64,000 nt of DNA from Sphingopyxis sp. Root154 (GCF_001427105.1 NZ_LMGI01000002.1:1922867-1986866), one strand, 5' to 3'; shown: positions 46,713 through 56,841, counted from the first letter of the stretch. Numbers and translations: made by a program. Notes: generated by a model not told the origin, from the sequence alone.

Positions 46713-47675
46713 TCAACTCAGCAACGGCTCCAGCGCGTCCCATTCGCGATCGACCGCGCGGCGGCCGGCGTCGATCGCGGCGCGGATTTTCGCCGGGTTG
46801 AATTCGAGCGTTTCGGCGACTTCTTCCTCGGGCTCGATAATGCGGATCGGCGCGAAGCGGTAGCGCGCAATCTGGACGTCGAGCGGGCGGAGGATGCGCG
46901 CCGCCTGCGCGCCGCCGATGCCTTCGTTCTGGAGCGCGCGAAGCTGGCCCTCGCGCGCCGCGATCAGGTCGTTGATCAGCGCGGCGCCGGCAAGGTCGTT
47001 CGCCGACACTTCGGATTGCAATATATCGACCGCGCGCAGTCCGATCTTGATCAGATTGGGGAAGGTGCGCACGGGGCCGGGACGCGGCGCGGGCGAGGCG
47101 CGCACCGCGATCACCCCGCGCGGGTTCATTTCGAGCGCCGAACTCAGGGGGGTCACGTCGCGCACACCGCCGTCGACCCATTGTTCCTCGGTCCCGTCGC
47201 TCGCGCGCGTCTTCAGCGGATCGAAGAAGAGCGGCATCGCGCAGCTGGCATAGACCCAATTGTGGATGCCGGGCACGCTTTCGTCGATCGCGCGATAGGT
47301 GCCGGTACCGAGATTGACGACACCGAGAAGCAGCTTGCGTCCGCTTGCGCGCAGCTTCGCGTCGTTCGCGAAACCCTTGAGCAGGCGTTTGAGCGGTGCG
47401 GTGTCGTAGAGCGCATCTTCGCCGAGCAGCCCGCCGACGACGCCGAGCGGGCGTGACTTATAGATCGAGCTGTTGCCGCGGATTCCAAGCCAGGCATCGA
47501 GCAGGCCCGGCACATCGTCCTGCGCGACGCCGAGCGCCTGGATCGCGCCGGTCGATACGCCCGCGACGATGTCGAGGCGAACGCCCCGATTGACGACGAG
47601 TTCGTGGACGACGCCGACCTGAAAGGCGCCTTTCGCGCCGCCGCCGCTCAATACGATTGCCAGACCGCCTGCCAT
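46713..47675 (-). CDS. Patatin-like phospholipase
   Basis: A 320-residue lipid hydrolase. The oxyanion motif SGGGAKGAFQVGV begins at residue 10, the nucleophile S41 lies in GVSTG, and D168 in WVDGG completes the Ser-Asp dyad. No signal peptide is visible. The protein resembles the cytoplasmic or membrane-peripheral group that acts on phospholipids; its substrate is not known. It may be transcribed from a promoter (TAAACT box) about 25 bases upstream. Confidence 0.92.
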   Translation of the reverse strand: MAGGLAIVLSGGGAKGAFQVGVVHELVVNRGVRLDIVAGVSTGAIQALGVAQDDVPGLLDAWLGIRGNSSIYKSRPLGVVGGLLGEDALYDTAPLKRLLKGFANDAKLRASGRKLLLGVVNLGTGTYRAIDESVPGIHNWVYASCAMPLFFDPLKTRASDGTEEQWVDGGVRDVTPLSSALEMNPRGVIAVRASPAPRPGPVRTFPNLIKIGLRAVDILQSEVSANDLAGAALINDLIAAREGQLRALQNEGIGGAQAARILRPLDVQIARYRFAPIRIIEPEEEVAETLEFNPAKIRAAIDAGRRAVDREWDALEPLLS

Positions 47676-47699
47676 GCCTGCGTCTCCTTGATCGGCGCC

Positions 47700-47728
47700 A
47701 GTTTACCGCAAGCCGGGCCGCGCCCCAA
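47700..47728 (-). promoter_or_regulatory. Candidate promoter of the patatin gene
   Basis: Minus-strand TTGGGG (47728-47723) and TAAACT (47705-47700) are spaced by 17 bases, 25 bases before the start codon. The -35 is weak. Confidence 0.3.
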
Positions 47729-47901
47729 GTGGCGAAGCGGCGCTTTGCGCAGAAATCAGGGGTGCCGATAACCGATTCTTAGCCATGATCGGCAGGGGAG
47801 GAGCCACCGCGCACGTCCATCGCTACCACGATATTAACCAGTCTTTAGCGCGCAATAGCTATGGAAATCAGCGGGGCTGGATGTGGCCATAGGAGAGACG
47901 G

Positions 47902-49746
47902 ATGGCCGCGACGGTGGCAAAAACGCGCAATGATGCGGGTTCGGCCGCCGCGCTTTCGCCCGATCGGCTGGCGCTGATCCTGTGGCTGGGCTTCGCCGTG
48001 GCCAGCCTGTTTCTGCATCGCGACGCGATCGCGAACCTGGCCTTTTCCGATCCCGATAATGCGATGCGGCTGGCGCAGGTTCGCGACCTGATTGGCGGAC
48101 AAAATTGGTTCGACACGGCGCAATATCGCACAAATCCGGGCGGTGGGGGCGGGCCGACGCATTGGTCGCGTTTCATCGATGCGCCGATCTTTGGACTGAT
48201 CGAGTTGTTCAGCCTGTTCGTCGATCCGCAAACGGCCGAGCGCTGGGTGCTGGCGATCTATCCCCCGCTTCTGGCGCTGCCGTTGCTGCTCGTGTTTTCC
48301 CGGATACTGCAGATTTTGGGCGACCGGCCGTTCGTCTTCATCGGCCTCGCGATCGCGGCGACGACGATCAGCTATCTCCATCATTTCGCCCCTCTCAATA
48401 TCGATCATCACAATTGGCAGGTGTTGCTCTCGGTCATTCTTCTGTGGCTCGCGCTGCGGCCGGCGAGCTTCGCGAACGGATTATTGTCGGCGCTCGCCGC
48501 GAGCATCTATGTCGAGATTTCGCTGGAAGGGTTTCCCTTCCTGGGCCTTTTCTGGGCGCTCTTTGTCTTCGACTGGCTGCGCGATCCGGCCAAGTCGAGC
48601 CGACTCCGCGGTTTTTCGGCCGGGATGATCCTGTTCCCCGCGCTCTGGTCGCTGCCGTTCCGGGGGACGACCTATCTCTCGACCGTTTTTTGCGACAGCT
48701 TCTCCTTGCCCTATCTCCTTGCCACCGCCTCGGCCGGGGCGGTCTTCCTGATGGCTTTGACCGCGCCGCCCCGCCGGACCGCCTCGCTTGGGCAGCGTGT
48801 GTCGATCGTCGGGGCGGCGGGGGTCTTTTTTGCGGCGGGCTTTATCCTGACGGGGACCGCTTGCCTGGCGGGGCCGTTTGGCGAACTCGAACCGCTCGTC
48901 CGCACCTATTGGTATGAACCGATTCTCGAAGGACGGCCTTTGTGGGAGCAGGTGCCCGCGCGGAGAGCGGCGTATATCCTTCCCACCATCGTCGGATTGG
49001 GAGCGGTCTTGTGGGCTTGGTGCCGGGCGCGGGGTCGTCCCGAGGCCGAAAATTGGAGGCGCCTCGGCTTGATGATCCTGTTCGCCGCGATCATGGCAAT
49101 TCTGGTGATCCGCTCGCTCGCCGTGGCCCATGCCTATATGGTCCCGGCGTTTGCCGCCCTCGCGCTGGCCTTTTGGCGCTGGGGCGACGCGGGAACGAGC
49201 ATTTGGCGCCGCCTGACCGGAACGCTGCTTCTTTTGCTGTCAATTCCGACGATTGCCATGGCTTTGGGTTTCAACCTTTCGCTGCTGACGGCGAAGTCGG
49301 CGGCGGGGAGGGCGAGCGGTAGCGACCCGGTCTGCCTGTCTGAAGGCTATCCGGCGCTCGCGGACGAGCGCCCGGCGCTACTCTTCGCGTCGATCAATAT
49401 CGCGCCGACTCTCCTGGTCAGCACGCCGCACAGCGTGGTGACGACGGGTCATCACCGCAACCATGCGGCGATCAACCGCGTCCTGTCGGCCTTTCTCGCC
49501 CCGCCCGCCGCGGCGCGGCCCCTGGTGAGTGTCGGAGGCGCGCAATATCTGGTGTTCTGCGAGAATGACATCGCGCCGCTGGCCGCGGCCCGCCCTCATG
49601 GATTGGCTGCGCATTTGCTGCGGAGTCAGCCGGTCGATTGGCTGGAACCGCAACCCAGGCTCTCCTCGGGCACGTTCCATGTGTATCGCATCGTCGCGTC
49701 CGCCAAGGAAAGCCCGCGGTTAGAGCGAAATCCTTCCTTCCGTTAA
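47902..49746 (+). CDS. Multi-pass membrane protein, GT-C/oligosaccharyltransferase-like (paralog 1)
   Basis: A 614-residue protein with about 11-12 hydrophobic segments and a hydrophilic C-terminal domain from about residue 460. In the first large loop, SDPDNAMRLAQVRDLIGG (residues 49-66), NWFDTAQYRTNP and HWSRFIDAP form an acidic motif set. NIDHHNWQ (166-173) follows, and VTTGHHRNHAAINR lies near the C-terminus. The loop position and Asp pair suggest a GT-C glycosyltransferase that uses lipid-linked sugars. It is a paralog of the protein at 51801. ATG 47902 has AGGAGA before it. Confidence 0.7.
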   Translation: MAATVAKTRNDAGSAAALSPDRLALILWLGFAVASLFLHRDAIANLAFSDPDNAMRLAQVRDLIGGQNWFDTAQYRTNPGGGGGPTHWSRFIDAPIFGLIELFSLFVDPQTAERWVLAIYPPLLALPLLLVFSRILQILGDRPFVFIGLAIAATTISYLHHFAPLNIDHHNWQVLLSVILLWLALRPASFANGLLSALAASIYVEISLEGFPFLGLFWALFVFDWLRDPAKSSRLRGFSAGMILFPALWSLPFRGTTYLSTVFCDSFSLPYLLATASAGAVFLMALTAPPRRTASLGQRVSIVGAAGVFFAAGFILTGTACLAGPFGELEPLVRTYWYEPILEGRPLWEQVPARRAAYILPTIVGLGAVLWAWCRARGRPEAENWRRLGLMILFAAIMAILVIRSLAVAHAYMVPAFAALALAFWRWGDAGTSIWRRLTGTLLLLLSIPTIAMALGFNLSLLTAKSAAGRASGSDPVCLSEGYPALADERPALLFASINIAPTLLVSTPHSVVTTGHHRNHAAINRVLSAFLAPPAAARPLVSVGGAQYLVFCENDIAPLAAARPHGLAAHLLRSQPVDWLEPQPRLSSGTFHVYRIVASAKESPRLERNPSFR

Positions 49747-49812
49747 CCACTTTTTATCCATGTTCCCTCCATTGCGACGGACAGCAATTTGCCTGTGTGG
49801 GGGAATATCGAA

Positions 49813-51348
49813 GTGACCAACGCCCAAGTGTCGAAAAGCCGTCCGACGAGCGCCGACGTCGCCATTATTGGTGCCGGTCCCGCTGGGCTGACCGCCGCCT
49901 ATCAGCTGACCCAGCAGGGATATAGCGTGACGGTGATCGAAAAGGATCCGACCTATGTCGGCGGGATCAGCCGCACGGTCGAACATGAGGGTTTTCGCTT
50001 CGACATCGGCGGCCACCGCTTCTTTTCGAAGAGCCGCGAAGTCGTCGACCTGTGGAACGAGATCTTGCCCGACGATTTCATCGAGCGCCCGCGGATGAGC
50101 CGCATCTATTACGAGGGCAAATTCTATTCCTATCCTTTGCGTGCGTTCGAGGCGCTGTGGAACCTCGGCGTCGTGCGTTCGACGCTCTGCATGGTGAGCT
50201 ATGCGCAGGCGAAGCTGCTGCCGAACAAGAATGTCCGCAGTTTCGAGGACTGGACGATCAACCAGTTCGGGCGGAAGCTCTATTCGATCTTTTTCAAGAC
50301 CTATACCGAGAAGGTGTGGGGCATGCCGTGCGACGAAATGTCGGCGGACTGGGCGGCGCAGCGCATCAAGGGGCTTTCGCTCGGCGCCGCGGTGCTCGAC
50401 GGGCTGAAGCGCAGCCTCGGGCTCAACAAGCGGCCCAACGATGGCATGGCGACCAAGACCCTGCTCGAAACCTTCCGCTATCCGCGGCTCGGCCCCGGCA
50501 TGATGTGGGATGCGGCGCGCGACAAGGTTGTCGCGGGCGGCAACCATGTGCTGATGGGCCACAGCTTCAAGCAGCTGACGCAGGATCAGAAGACGGGCCG
50601 CTGGCGGATGACCGCGACCGGTCCCGACGGCGATGTCGTGATCGATGCCGCGCATGTCATCAGCTCGGCGCCGATGCGCGAACTCGCGGCGCGTATCCAT
50701 CCGCTGCCGGCGTGCGCGCTCAGCGCCGCGCCGAACCTAAAATATCGCGACTTTCTGACGGTCGCGCTCAAGATTCGCTCCGAGGATCTGTTTCCCGACA
50801 ACTGGATTTATATCCACGACAGCAAGGTGCAGGTCGGCCGGGTGCAGAATTTCCGTAGCTGGTCGCCTGAAATGGTGCCCGACCCCGAACTCGCGTGCGT
50901 CGGTCTCGAATATTTCTGTTTCGAGGGCGACGGGCTCTGGGCGTCGAGCGACGAAAAACTGATCGCGCTGGCGACGAAGGAAATGGAAATCCTGGGCCTT
51001 TGCGATCCGGAAGATGTCGTCGGCGGCGCGGTGGTGCGGCAGGAAAAAGCCTATCCTGTCTATGACGATGATTATGCCAAGCATGTCGAGGCGATGCGCA
51101 GCGAGCTTGAGGCGCGTTATCCGACGCTGCACATGGTCGGGCGCAACGGCATGCATCGCTATAACAACCAGGATCATGCGATGATGACCGCGATGCTGAC
51201 GGTGCGCAACATCGTCGCGGGCGAAAAACTCTATGATATCTGGGGTGTCAACGAAGATGCCGAATATCATGAAAGCGGCACGGAGGGCGAACAAGCGGCG
51301 CTTGCTTCGGTCCGCGAGGTGCCGGCGCGCGTGGCGAAGGCCGCGTAA
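49813..51348 (+). CDS. FAD-dependent oxidoreductase, UDP-galactopyranose mutase/protoporphyrinogen oxidase-like
   Basis: A 511-residue flavoenzyme. The dinucleotide-binding motif VAIIGAGPAGLTAAYQLTQQ (near residue 17) is followed by EKDPTYVGGISRTVEHEGFR and GGHRFFSK, the amine-oxidase arrangement also used by UDP-galactopyranose mutases. The C-terminus has GRNGMHRYNNQDHAMMTAML, as in related glycan-locus proteins. GTG 49813 with GGGGGAA upstream is taken as the start; a TTG at 49789 is possible. Between two GT-C-like proteins and GtrA it probably makes or modifies a sugar or polyprenyl precursor. Confidence 0.82.
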   Translation: MTNAQVSKSRPTSADVAIIGAGPAGLTAAYQLTQQGYSVTVIEKDPTYVGGISRTVEHEGFRFDIGGHRFFSKSREVVDLWNEILPDDFIERPRMSRIYYEGKFYSYPLRAFEALWNLGVVRSTLCMVSYAQAKLLPNKNVRSFEDWTINQFGRKLYSIFFKTYTEKVWGMPCDEMSADWAAQRIKGLSLGAAVLDGLKRSLGLNKRPNDGMATKTLLETFRYPRLGPGMMWDAARDKVVAGGNHVLMGHSFKQLTQDQKTGRWRMTATGPDGDVVIDAAHVISSAPMRELAARIHPLPACALSAAPNLKYRDFLTVALKIRSEDLFPDNWIYIHDSKVQVGRVQNFRSWSPEMVPDPELACVGLEYFCFEGDGLWASSDEKLIALATKEMEILGLCDPEDVVGGAVVRQEKAYPVYDDDYAKHVEAMRSELEARYPTLHMVGRNGMHRYNNQDHAMMTAMLTVRNIVAGEKLYDIWGVNEDAEYHESGTEGEQAALASVREVPARVAKAA

Positions 51349-51372
51349 GCGCTTGGCCGGGGGATCGGCATC

Positions 51373-51804
51373 ATGTTGCCCGTGACCAAATTGATCGCGG
51401 TGGTGCGGCGCGGCGAGATTCGCTGGCTGAACTATCTGCTCGCGAGCGTGCTCGCGCTTGGCAGCGATGCGGGGCTTTTCCTGCTGCTGCTCGACGCCGG
51501 GCTATCGCCGGTGACGGCGTCGGCGACGGGCTATTGCGCCGGGATTCTCGTGCACTGGATCGTGTCGAGCCGGCTCGTCTTTGCCGACGGCGCCGCCGCA
51601 CGCGGCACCGGTGAACGCCATCGTCAGAAACTGCTCTTTGTCGGGTCGGCGCTCGTCGGTCTTGCTGTCACGACGGCGATCGTCGGCGGCGGCAGCGCGC
51701 TCGGCCTCGATCCGCGCCTCGCAAAGCTCGCGGCGATCGTCGTCAGCTTCCAGACGACCTATTTGCTGCGCCGCCATATCGTGTTCCGGACTGCGGCGGC
51801 ATGA
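51373..51804 (+). CDS. GtrA-family membrane protein
   Basis: A 143-residue protein with four predicted membrane segments. WLNYLLASVLALGSDAGLF and ATGYCAGILVHWIVSSRLVF, and the terminal RRHIVF signature, identify GtrA. GtrA proteins are thought to flip polyprenyl-phosphate sugars for glycosyltransferases such as those in this cluster. The stop overlaps the next start (ATGA). It sits after the FAD enzyme by 24 bases. Confidence 0.9.
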   Translation: MLPVTKLIAVVRRGEIRWLNYLLASVLALGSDAGLFLLLLDAGLSPVTASATGYCAGILVHWIVSSRLVFADGAAARGTGERHRQKLLFVGSALVGLAVTTAIVGGGSALGLDPRLAKLAAIVVSFQTTYLLRRHIVFRTAAA

Positions 51805-53672
51805 ACGACGCGTCCGCGCTTCCCGCGGGCGCAGAGCCGTCGGTTCGCGCGCCGGAATCCGGCGGCATCGTGCTGGGCCCATGGTTCACGCCGGTGCGGA
51901 TCTCGCTGATCATCTGGGGGCTGATGAGCCTGGTCGCTATCGTCGCGAAATGGCAGGCGATCGGTGCGCTCGATCTATCGGATACCGACGATGCGATGCG
52001 CATGGCGCAGGTCCGCGACCTCCTCGCCGGGCAAGGCTGGTGGGACCTTTCGCAATATCGCGTCAATCCGGCGGGTGGCGGGGTGCTGATGCACTGGTCA
52101 CGCATCGTCGATGCGCCACTCGCCGCGGGTATCTTGTTGCTGAAACCGCTGTTCGGGCAGACGATGGCCGAACGGATCGTGATGACCTTGTGGCCGCCGA
52201 TGCTCGGCGCGGCGCTCAGTGTCGCCTGCGTGCTCGGCTATCGGGGTTTGTCCGACCGGCGGATCGCCTATGCCGTGCCGCTCTTCCTGATCATGTCGGG
52301 CTATATATTGGTGCAGTTCCGCCCGCTTCGGGTCGATCATCACGGCTGGCAGATTTTCCTCGCAATGCTGATCATGGCGCAGGCGCTTCGGCCCGCGAGC
52401 TGGCAGGCGGGCCTGCTCGGCGGATTGTTCGCCGCGGCGCTGCTCGCAATATCGATCGAAGGGCTGCCGATCGTCGCGCTGTTCGCCGGCCTTGCCGCGC
52501 TGCGCTGGGCGCTGCACGGACGCGCCGAGGATCGCGCCCGGCTGTGCGGTTATATGGGCGCGCTCGCGGGCGGCGCGCTGCTGCTCCAGTTTGCGACGCG
52601 CGGCCCCGAGGGGCTGCTCGGCAACTGGTGCGATTCGCTTTCGGCGCCCTATATGGCGGCGTTCATCGCCGCTGCTGCGGTGACTTTCGCGGCCGCGCGG
52701 GCCAACCCGGACCAGCCGTGGGCTCGCCTCCTGCTGCTGGGGCTGGCTGGTCTGTCGGCGGCGGGGGCGCTGGTGTGGACCGAACCGCAATGCGCGAACG
52801 GCCCCTTTGCCGCGCTCGATCCGATCGTCGTGCAATATTGGTATCTTAATGTGCTCGAGGGCCAGCCCCTGTGGATGTCGCCGCCGTCCAGTGCGATCCA
52901 TGTGCTCGTGCCATCGCTGATCGGTCTCGCCGGGTCATTGCTCGCGTGGCGGGGTTGCTCGGCGGCCACCGATCGCCGGAATTGGGCGACGATCATCGTG
53001 GCGCTGATCGGGGCGGCGGCGCTGTCGCTGCTCGTCCTGCGCAGCGTTTCGACCGCGCACGTCTTCGCCTTGCCCGGCTGTGCGTGGCTCGGCCTGCGCG
53101 CCTGGGCGTGGGCGCGGACGATTCCTTCGACCTTGCTGCGTATCCTCGCGTCGGCTGCCGCCGCGCTGACGCTGCCGCTGTTCGGCAGCATGGCGGCGGC
53201 GGCCGTGCTCGGCCTGGTGGTCCCGTCGCTGAACGCCGAAGAGGACAAGGCCATCGAAGAGGTCGCCGCGGCAAATCCCTATCAGGAGGACTGCCTCGAT
53301 CCTGCGGCGATCGCCGACCTGAACCGTCTGCCGACGATGACGATCCTGACCCCGATCGATCTGGGCGCGCCGGTGATTTTCTGGACGCGCCACAGCCTGG
53401 TCGCGACGCCCCATCATCGCAACAAGGAGGCGATGGCGGACTCGATTCGCGTCTTTTCCGGCGACCCCGGACATGCTGAGGCGCTGGTCCGCAAGCAGGC
53501 GACCACCCTGATCATGTTTTGCCGCACCGCCAATGATTTCTCCCAATATCGCCGCGCGCGTAAAGATGCGCTCGCGGCGCAGCTTTACGCCGGAACGCCG
53601 CCGGCGTGGCTCGAAGCAGTGCCGATCGGGTCTCGCGCCGGGCTGTCGGTGTGGCGGGTGAAGCCCGAATAA
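51801..53672 (+). CDS. Multi-pass membrane protein, GT-C/oligosaccharyltransferase-like (paralog 2)
   Basis: A 623-residue protein matching paralog 1 throughout: DTDDAMRMAQVRDLLAGQ (61-78), WWDLSQYRVNP, HWSRIVDAP (98-106) and RVDHHGWQ (177-184), and TPHHRNKEAMAD in the C-terminal domain. It has about 12 membrane segments. The WWD here is in the first loop, not the WWDYG of STT3 catalytic domains, so identity as an STT3 relative is only a suggestion. It overlaps GtrA by four bases, which favours a shared function in glycan transfer. Confidence 0.7.
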   Translation: MNDASALPAGAEPSVRAPESGGIVLGPWFTPVRISLIIWGLMSLVAIVAKWQAIGALDLSDTDDAMRMAQVRDLLAGQGWWDLSQYRVNPAGGGVLMHWSRIVDAPLAAGILLLKPLFGQTMAERIVMTLWPPMLGAALSVACVLGYRGLSDRRIAYAVPLFLIMSGYILVQFRPLRVDHHGWQIFLAMLIMAQALRPASWQAGLLGGLFAAALLAISIEGLPIVALFAGLAALRWALHGRAEDRARLCGYMGALAGGALLLQFATRGPEGLLGNWCDSLSAPYMAAFIAAAAVTFAAARANPDQPWARLLLLGLAGLSAAGALVWTEPQCANGPFAALDPIVVQYWYLNVLEGQPLWMSPPSSAIHVLVPSLIGLAGSLLAWRGCSAATDRRNWATIIVALIGAAALSLLVLRSVSTAHVFALPGCAWLGLRAWAWARTIPSTLLRILASAAAALTLPLFGSMAAAAVLGLVVPSLNAEEDKAIEEVAAANPYQEDCLDPAAIADLNRLPTMTILTPIDLGAPVIFWTRHSLVATPHHRNKEAMADSIRVFSGDPGHAEALVRKQATTLIMFCRTANDFSQYRRARKDALAAQLYAGTPPAWLEAVPIGSRAGLSVWRVKPE

Positions 53673-53678
53673 AAGGCG

Positions 53679-54164
53679 TCAGGCGGGGCGGAAGGTCAGC
53701 GCCGCGCCATTCATGCAATAGCGTTTGCCCGTCGGCCGCGGCCCGTCGTTGAAGACATGGCCGAGATGCCCGCCGCAGCGTTTGCAATGTACTTCGGTGC
53801 GCGCATAGCCGAGCTCATGGTCGGTCGCGGTGGCGATGCCGCCCTTCAGCGGGGCCCAGAAGCTGGGCCAGCCGGTGCCGCTGTCGAACTTGGTCCTGCT
53901 CGAATAAAGCGGCAAGGCGCAGCCGGCGCAGGCGAAGGTGCCGAAGCGCTTTTCCTTGTCGAGCGGGCTGGTGAAGGGGCGTTCGGTCGCCGCTTCGCGC
54001 AGCACGCGATATTGCAGCGGTGACAGGCGCTTTTTCCATTCTGTGTCGGACAGCTGCCAGCCGGGCAGCGCTTTGGGGCGTGCCGATTTGGCGAAGAGCA
54101 TCGGCGCGCCGATGATGGCGCCGCCGAGCGCGAGTCCGCCGAGAATGAAACGACGTTCGATCAT
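53679..54164 (-). CDS. msrB: Peptide-methionine (R)-S-oxide reductase, exported form
   Basis: A 161-residue reductase that repairs oxidised methionine. Zinc-binding CxxC pairs are C79/C82 (CAGC) and C127/C130 (CKRC), and the catalytic C150 lies in RYCMNG. RRFILGGLALGGAIIGAPML at the N-terminus looks like a signal peptide or anchor (the Arg pair is not a full Tat motif), so the enzyme probably works outside the cytoplasm. It is convergent with the GT-C paralog 2. Confidence 0.93.
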   Translation of the reverse strand: MIERRFILGGLALGGAIIGAPMLFAKSARPKALPGWQLSDTEWKKRLSPLQYRVLREAATERPFTSPLDKEKRFGTFACAGCALPLYSSRTKFDSGTGWPSFWAPLKGGIATATDHELGYARTEVHCKRCGGHLGHVFNDGPRPTGKRYCMNGAALTFRPA

Positions 54165-54207
54165 GTCTTCGATACGTACGCTTTGAACAAAGGGTTACAC
54201 GCCTACG

Positions 54208-55458
54208 TCAATATTTTTCGATCTGGGCCGGGATCGACCGGAAACCGTGGACGAAGCAGGCGTGGACGCGCTCGGGGGTGCCCGTCACGGTGACGCGCAT
54301 GCGCCGCGCCGCCATTTCCTCGAGCAGGATGCGCAATTGCAGTTCGGCGAGGCGTGCGCCGACGCAGCGGTGGACACCGTAACCGAAGGACAGGTGACGC
54401 CGCGCATTTTCGCGCGTCAGGTCGATATCGTCGGCGTCGCTGAACACGCTTTCGTCGCGGTTCGCCGACAGATACCAGAGGATCAGCTTGTCGCCCTTGG
54501 CGATCTTGTGCCCAAACAGCTCGGCATCGGCGAGCGCGGTGCGGCGCATATGCGCGAGCGGTGTCTGCCAGCGGATGATCTCGCTCACCGCATTGGGAAT
54601 GAGCGCCGGATCGGCCTCGAGCTTCGCGCGCTGCTCGGGAAACTGGTCGAGGCCGTAGGCGAGCCCCGACATCGTGTTGCGCGTCGTGTCGTTGCCGCCG
54701 ACGATCAGCAGCACGAGGTTCCCGATGAACTCATATTTGTCCATGTGGCTCATCGCTTCGCTGCGCAGCATCATCGAGAGCAGGTCGGGGGTGGGTGGCT
54801 GGTCGAGCTTTTCCATCCACAGCCGCTGGAAATAGACGAAGGCCTCCTCGAGCACCGCGCGGCGCTGTTCCTTGAGCTCAGGTTTCTGCGCGAGTTCGAC
54901 GTCGCCCATCCAGTCAGACCATTCGCTCAATTTGCGCCGGTCTTCCCACGGGAAATCGAACAGGATCGCGAGCATCTGCGTCGTCAGTTCCATCGAGACG
55001 CGGTCGACCCAGTCGAACGTCTCGCCCCACGGCAGGCCGTCGAGCACTTCGCCGGTGCGGTTCCGGATGTCTTCCGACAGGCGCGTCATTTCGGCGGGGG
55101 TGAAGGCGGGGGCGACGGTGCGGCGCTGGTCGGTGTGCTGCGGCCGGTCCATCGCAATGAACATCGGCAGCTTAAAATCCTCGTCCTCGTCGCGTTCGAG
55201 GATCGTGATCCCCCCATATTCCCATGACGAGGAATAGATGTCGGGCAGCGCCTCGACATGCTGGATCGCCTGATGACTCGCGATGTTCCAGTAGGGCCCG
55301 TGGACGCTGTCCTCGCACTTCACGATGCCGCCCAATTTGCGCAGTTCGGCGAAGGGCTCTTGCCAGCGATCTTCCGAATAGATCACGGCTGGGCTCATGT
55401 CATAGGCGTGGGTGACAGGCTGGGGGGTGACAGGCTGGGGCTTCGCTGCAGTCGCCAT
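54208..55458 (-). CDS. Cytochrome P450, CYP153-like
   Basis: A 416-residue soluble haem monooxygenase. The I-helix reads VGGNDTTRN (254-261), the ExxR motif is EIIR (293-296), and the haem Cys365 lies in [33 protein letters not shown] and [17 protein letters not shown] resemble the CYP153 group, which hydroxylates terminal carbons of alkanes and similar chains; the group is a judgement by eye. No ferredoxin or reductase gene lies next to it. A perfect TTGACA (minus strand, 55552-55547) stands about 90 bases upstream. Confidence 0.9.
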   Translation of the reverse strand: MATAAKPQPVTPQPVTHAYDMSPAVIYSEDRWQEPFAELRKLGGIVKCEDSVHGPYWNIASHQAIQHVEALPDIYSSSWEYGGITILERDEDEDFKLPMFIAMDRPQHTDQRRTVAPAFTPAEMTRLSEDIRNRTGEVLDGLPWGETFDWVDRVSMELTTQMLAILFDFPWEDRRKLSEWSDWMGDVELAQKPELKEQRRAVLEEAFVYFQRLWMEKLDQPPTPDLLSMMLRSEAMSHMDKYEFIGNLVLLIVGGNDTTRNTMSGLAYGLDQFPEQRAKLEADPALIPNAVSEIIRWQTPLAHMRRTALADAELFGHKIAKGDKLILWYLSANRDESVFSDADDIDLTRENARRHLSFGYGVHRCVGARLAELQLRILLEEMAARRMRVTVTGTPERVHACFVHGFRSIPAQIEKY

Positions 55459-55548
55459 CGGGGGGCATCCTCTCTTTGCAAGGGACTCGCCGCGACGCTT
55501 GCCGCCGTCAGCAAAATCAGTTGCAGAATGCCACTGCTAACAGCTTTG

Positions 55549-56841
55549 TCAATGAGACAGGGGCGAACCGCTCTCCGTCAGCGTCGCGGCGGCGCCCGCA
55601 CCCCTTGTCCGTTGCCAGAATTTCCAGCCGCTGCCGCCGCTGAGCACGCCCGACCGGAACAAGCGCACCGACAGGAAGATGACGAGTGCGACCCAGATCG
55701 CCTGCCAGCCGAGCGCGAGCAAATGGATCGCTTTCGCATCGTCGGTCGCCGCGCGCGCCGCCATCGCGAGTGGCGAGGAGAAGGGGAAGATCTGGGCGAA
55801 ATGCGCGAGGCCGCTGCCGGGTGCGCTCGCTGCGCCGGCCGACAGGCTGAACATGCCGACCTGGAAGATGGTGATCGGCAGGCTGAGCATCTGGATTTCG
55901 CGGACCGATCCCGCCTGCGCGCCGACGCCGAGGAAGACCGCGCCGAGCAGGAGGAAGGACAGGATGAAATAGGCAAAGCCGATACCGAGAAAGAAGGCCC
56001 AGCCCGTCGCGGGCATCGAGGCGAGCGCGGCGGTCGCCTTGCCGGCCTTGCCTGCGGCCGCGATCGCGGCGGGGTCGACCTGCGTCGCGGCGATCAGCCC
56101 GCCCCCCATCGCGACGATCATCCAGAAGGCGATAAAGAGCACGGCAACGCCGAGCATGCCGAGCAGCTTGCCGAGAAAGACGCTTTCGAGCGGCACCGCG
56201 GCGGCGAGGATCTCGATGACCTTGTTGCCCTTTTCCTCGGCGAGCGAGCTTACCGTCTGGCCCGCCAGCAGCAAGGTCAGGAGGAAGATGATGAAGACCG
56301 CGCCGAATCCGAGCGACTGTTGCACCGCGATGCTGGTGCCGCCGCTCGATAGCGCTTCGAATTCGGGTGTGATGGATGACATCGGCCCGGCGGCGCGCGC
56401 GCGCAGCACATCGCCCGCAAGCAGCGCAAGATAGCGGCCCGCGCTGCTCTCCTTTTCGCGCTCGACGATGCGGGGGGCGGCCAGGGGACCGCTCATGACG
56501 GCATAGGTGTCGCTGCCCTTTTCGCGTGCGATCGCAACGGGATCGCCGTTGGCAGGGCCGGCGATCCGGATATCGAGCGGTGCGGGTTCGCGGATCATTC
56601 CAGCCCGGAGTCGCTGATCGGAGGCCCGAAGCGCCTCGATATCTGCCGGATCGGCGACGACGACGATGCGGCCGGCGCCGCGCGCGCTGTCGGCAAGCTG
56701 CGACGCCCCGACGCCGCCGGCGAGCCCCATCGCGACCATGAATAAAGGCGCGAGCAGGAAGAGAAGAAAGGTCGGGGTCGCGACGATCGCGAGAAAGTCG
56801 CGCCGCGCAACGACGAACATGCTGCGAATGAAGGGAGTCAT
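55549..56841 (-). CDS. ABC-2 type transporter permease (NatB-like)
   Basis: A 430-residue permease with an N-terminal membrane anchor ([19 protein letters not shown]), a periplasmic domain of about 150 residues and a C-terminal group of five to six helices. The [17 protein letters not shown] loop is typical of NatB-type ABC-2 proteins. ATG 56841 overlaps the ATPase stop by four bases; an upstream frame of 63 codons is not genuine. It pairs with the ATPase to export an unknown substrate, possibly sodium or a small molecule. Confidence 0.9.
   Translation of the reverse strand: MTPFIRSMFVVARRDFLAIVATPTFLLFLLAPLFMVAMGLAGGVGASQLADSARGAGRIVVVADPADIEALRASDQRLRAGMIREPAPLDIRIAGPANGDPVAIAREKGSDTYAVMSGPLAAPRIVEREKESSAGRYLALLAGDVLRARAAGPMSSITPEFEALSSGGTSIAVQQSLGFGAVFIIFLLTLLLAGQTVSSLAEEKGNKVIEILAAAVPLESVFLGKLLGMLGVAVLFIAFWMIVAMGGGLIAATQVDPAAIAAAGKAGKATAALASMPATGWAFFLGIGFAYFILSFLLLGAVFLGVGAQAGSVREIQMLSLPITIFQVGMFSLSAGAASAPGSGLAHFAQIFPFSSPLAMAARAATDDAKAIHLLALGWQAIWVALVIFLSVRLFRSGVLSGGSGWKFWQRTRGAGAAATLTESGSPLSH

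Noticed and set aside
51801..52100. STT3-type WWDYG catalytic motif in GT-C paralog 2
   Set aside because: The WWD lies in the first loop (residues 80-82), is followed by LSQ, and is WFD in paralog 1, so it is not the STT3 signature.
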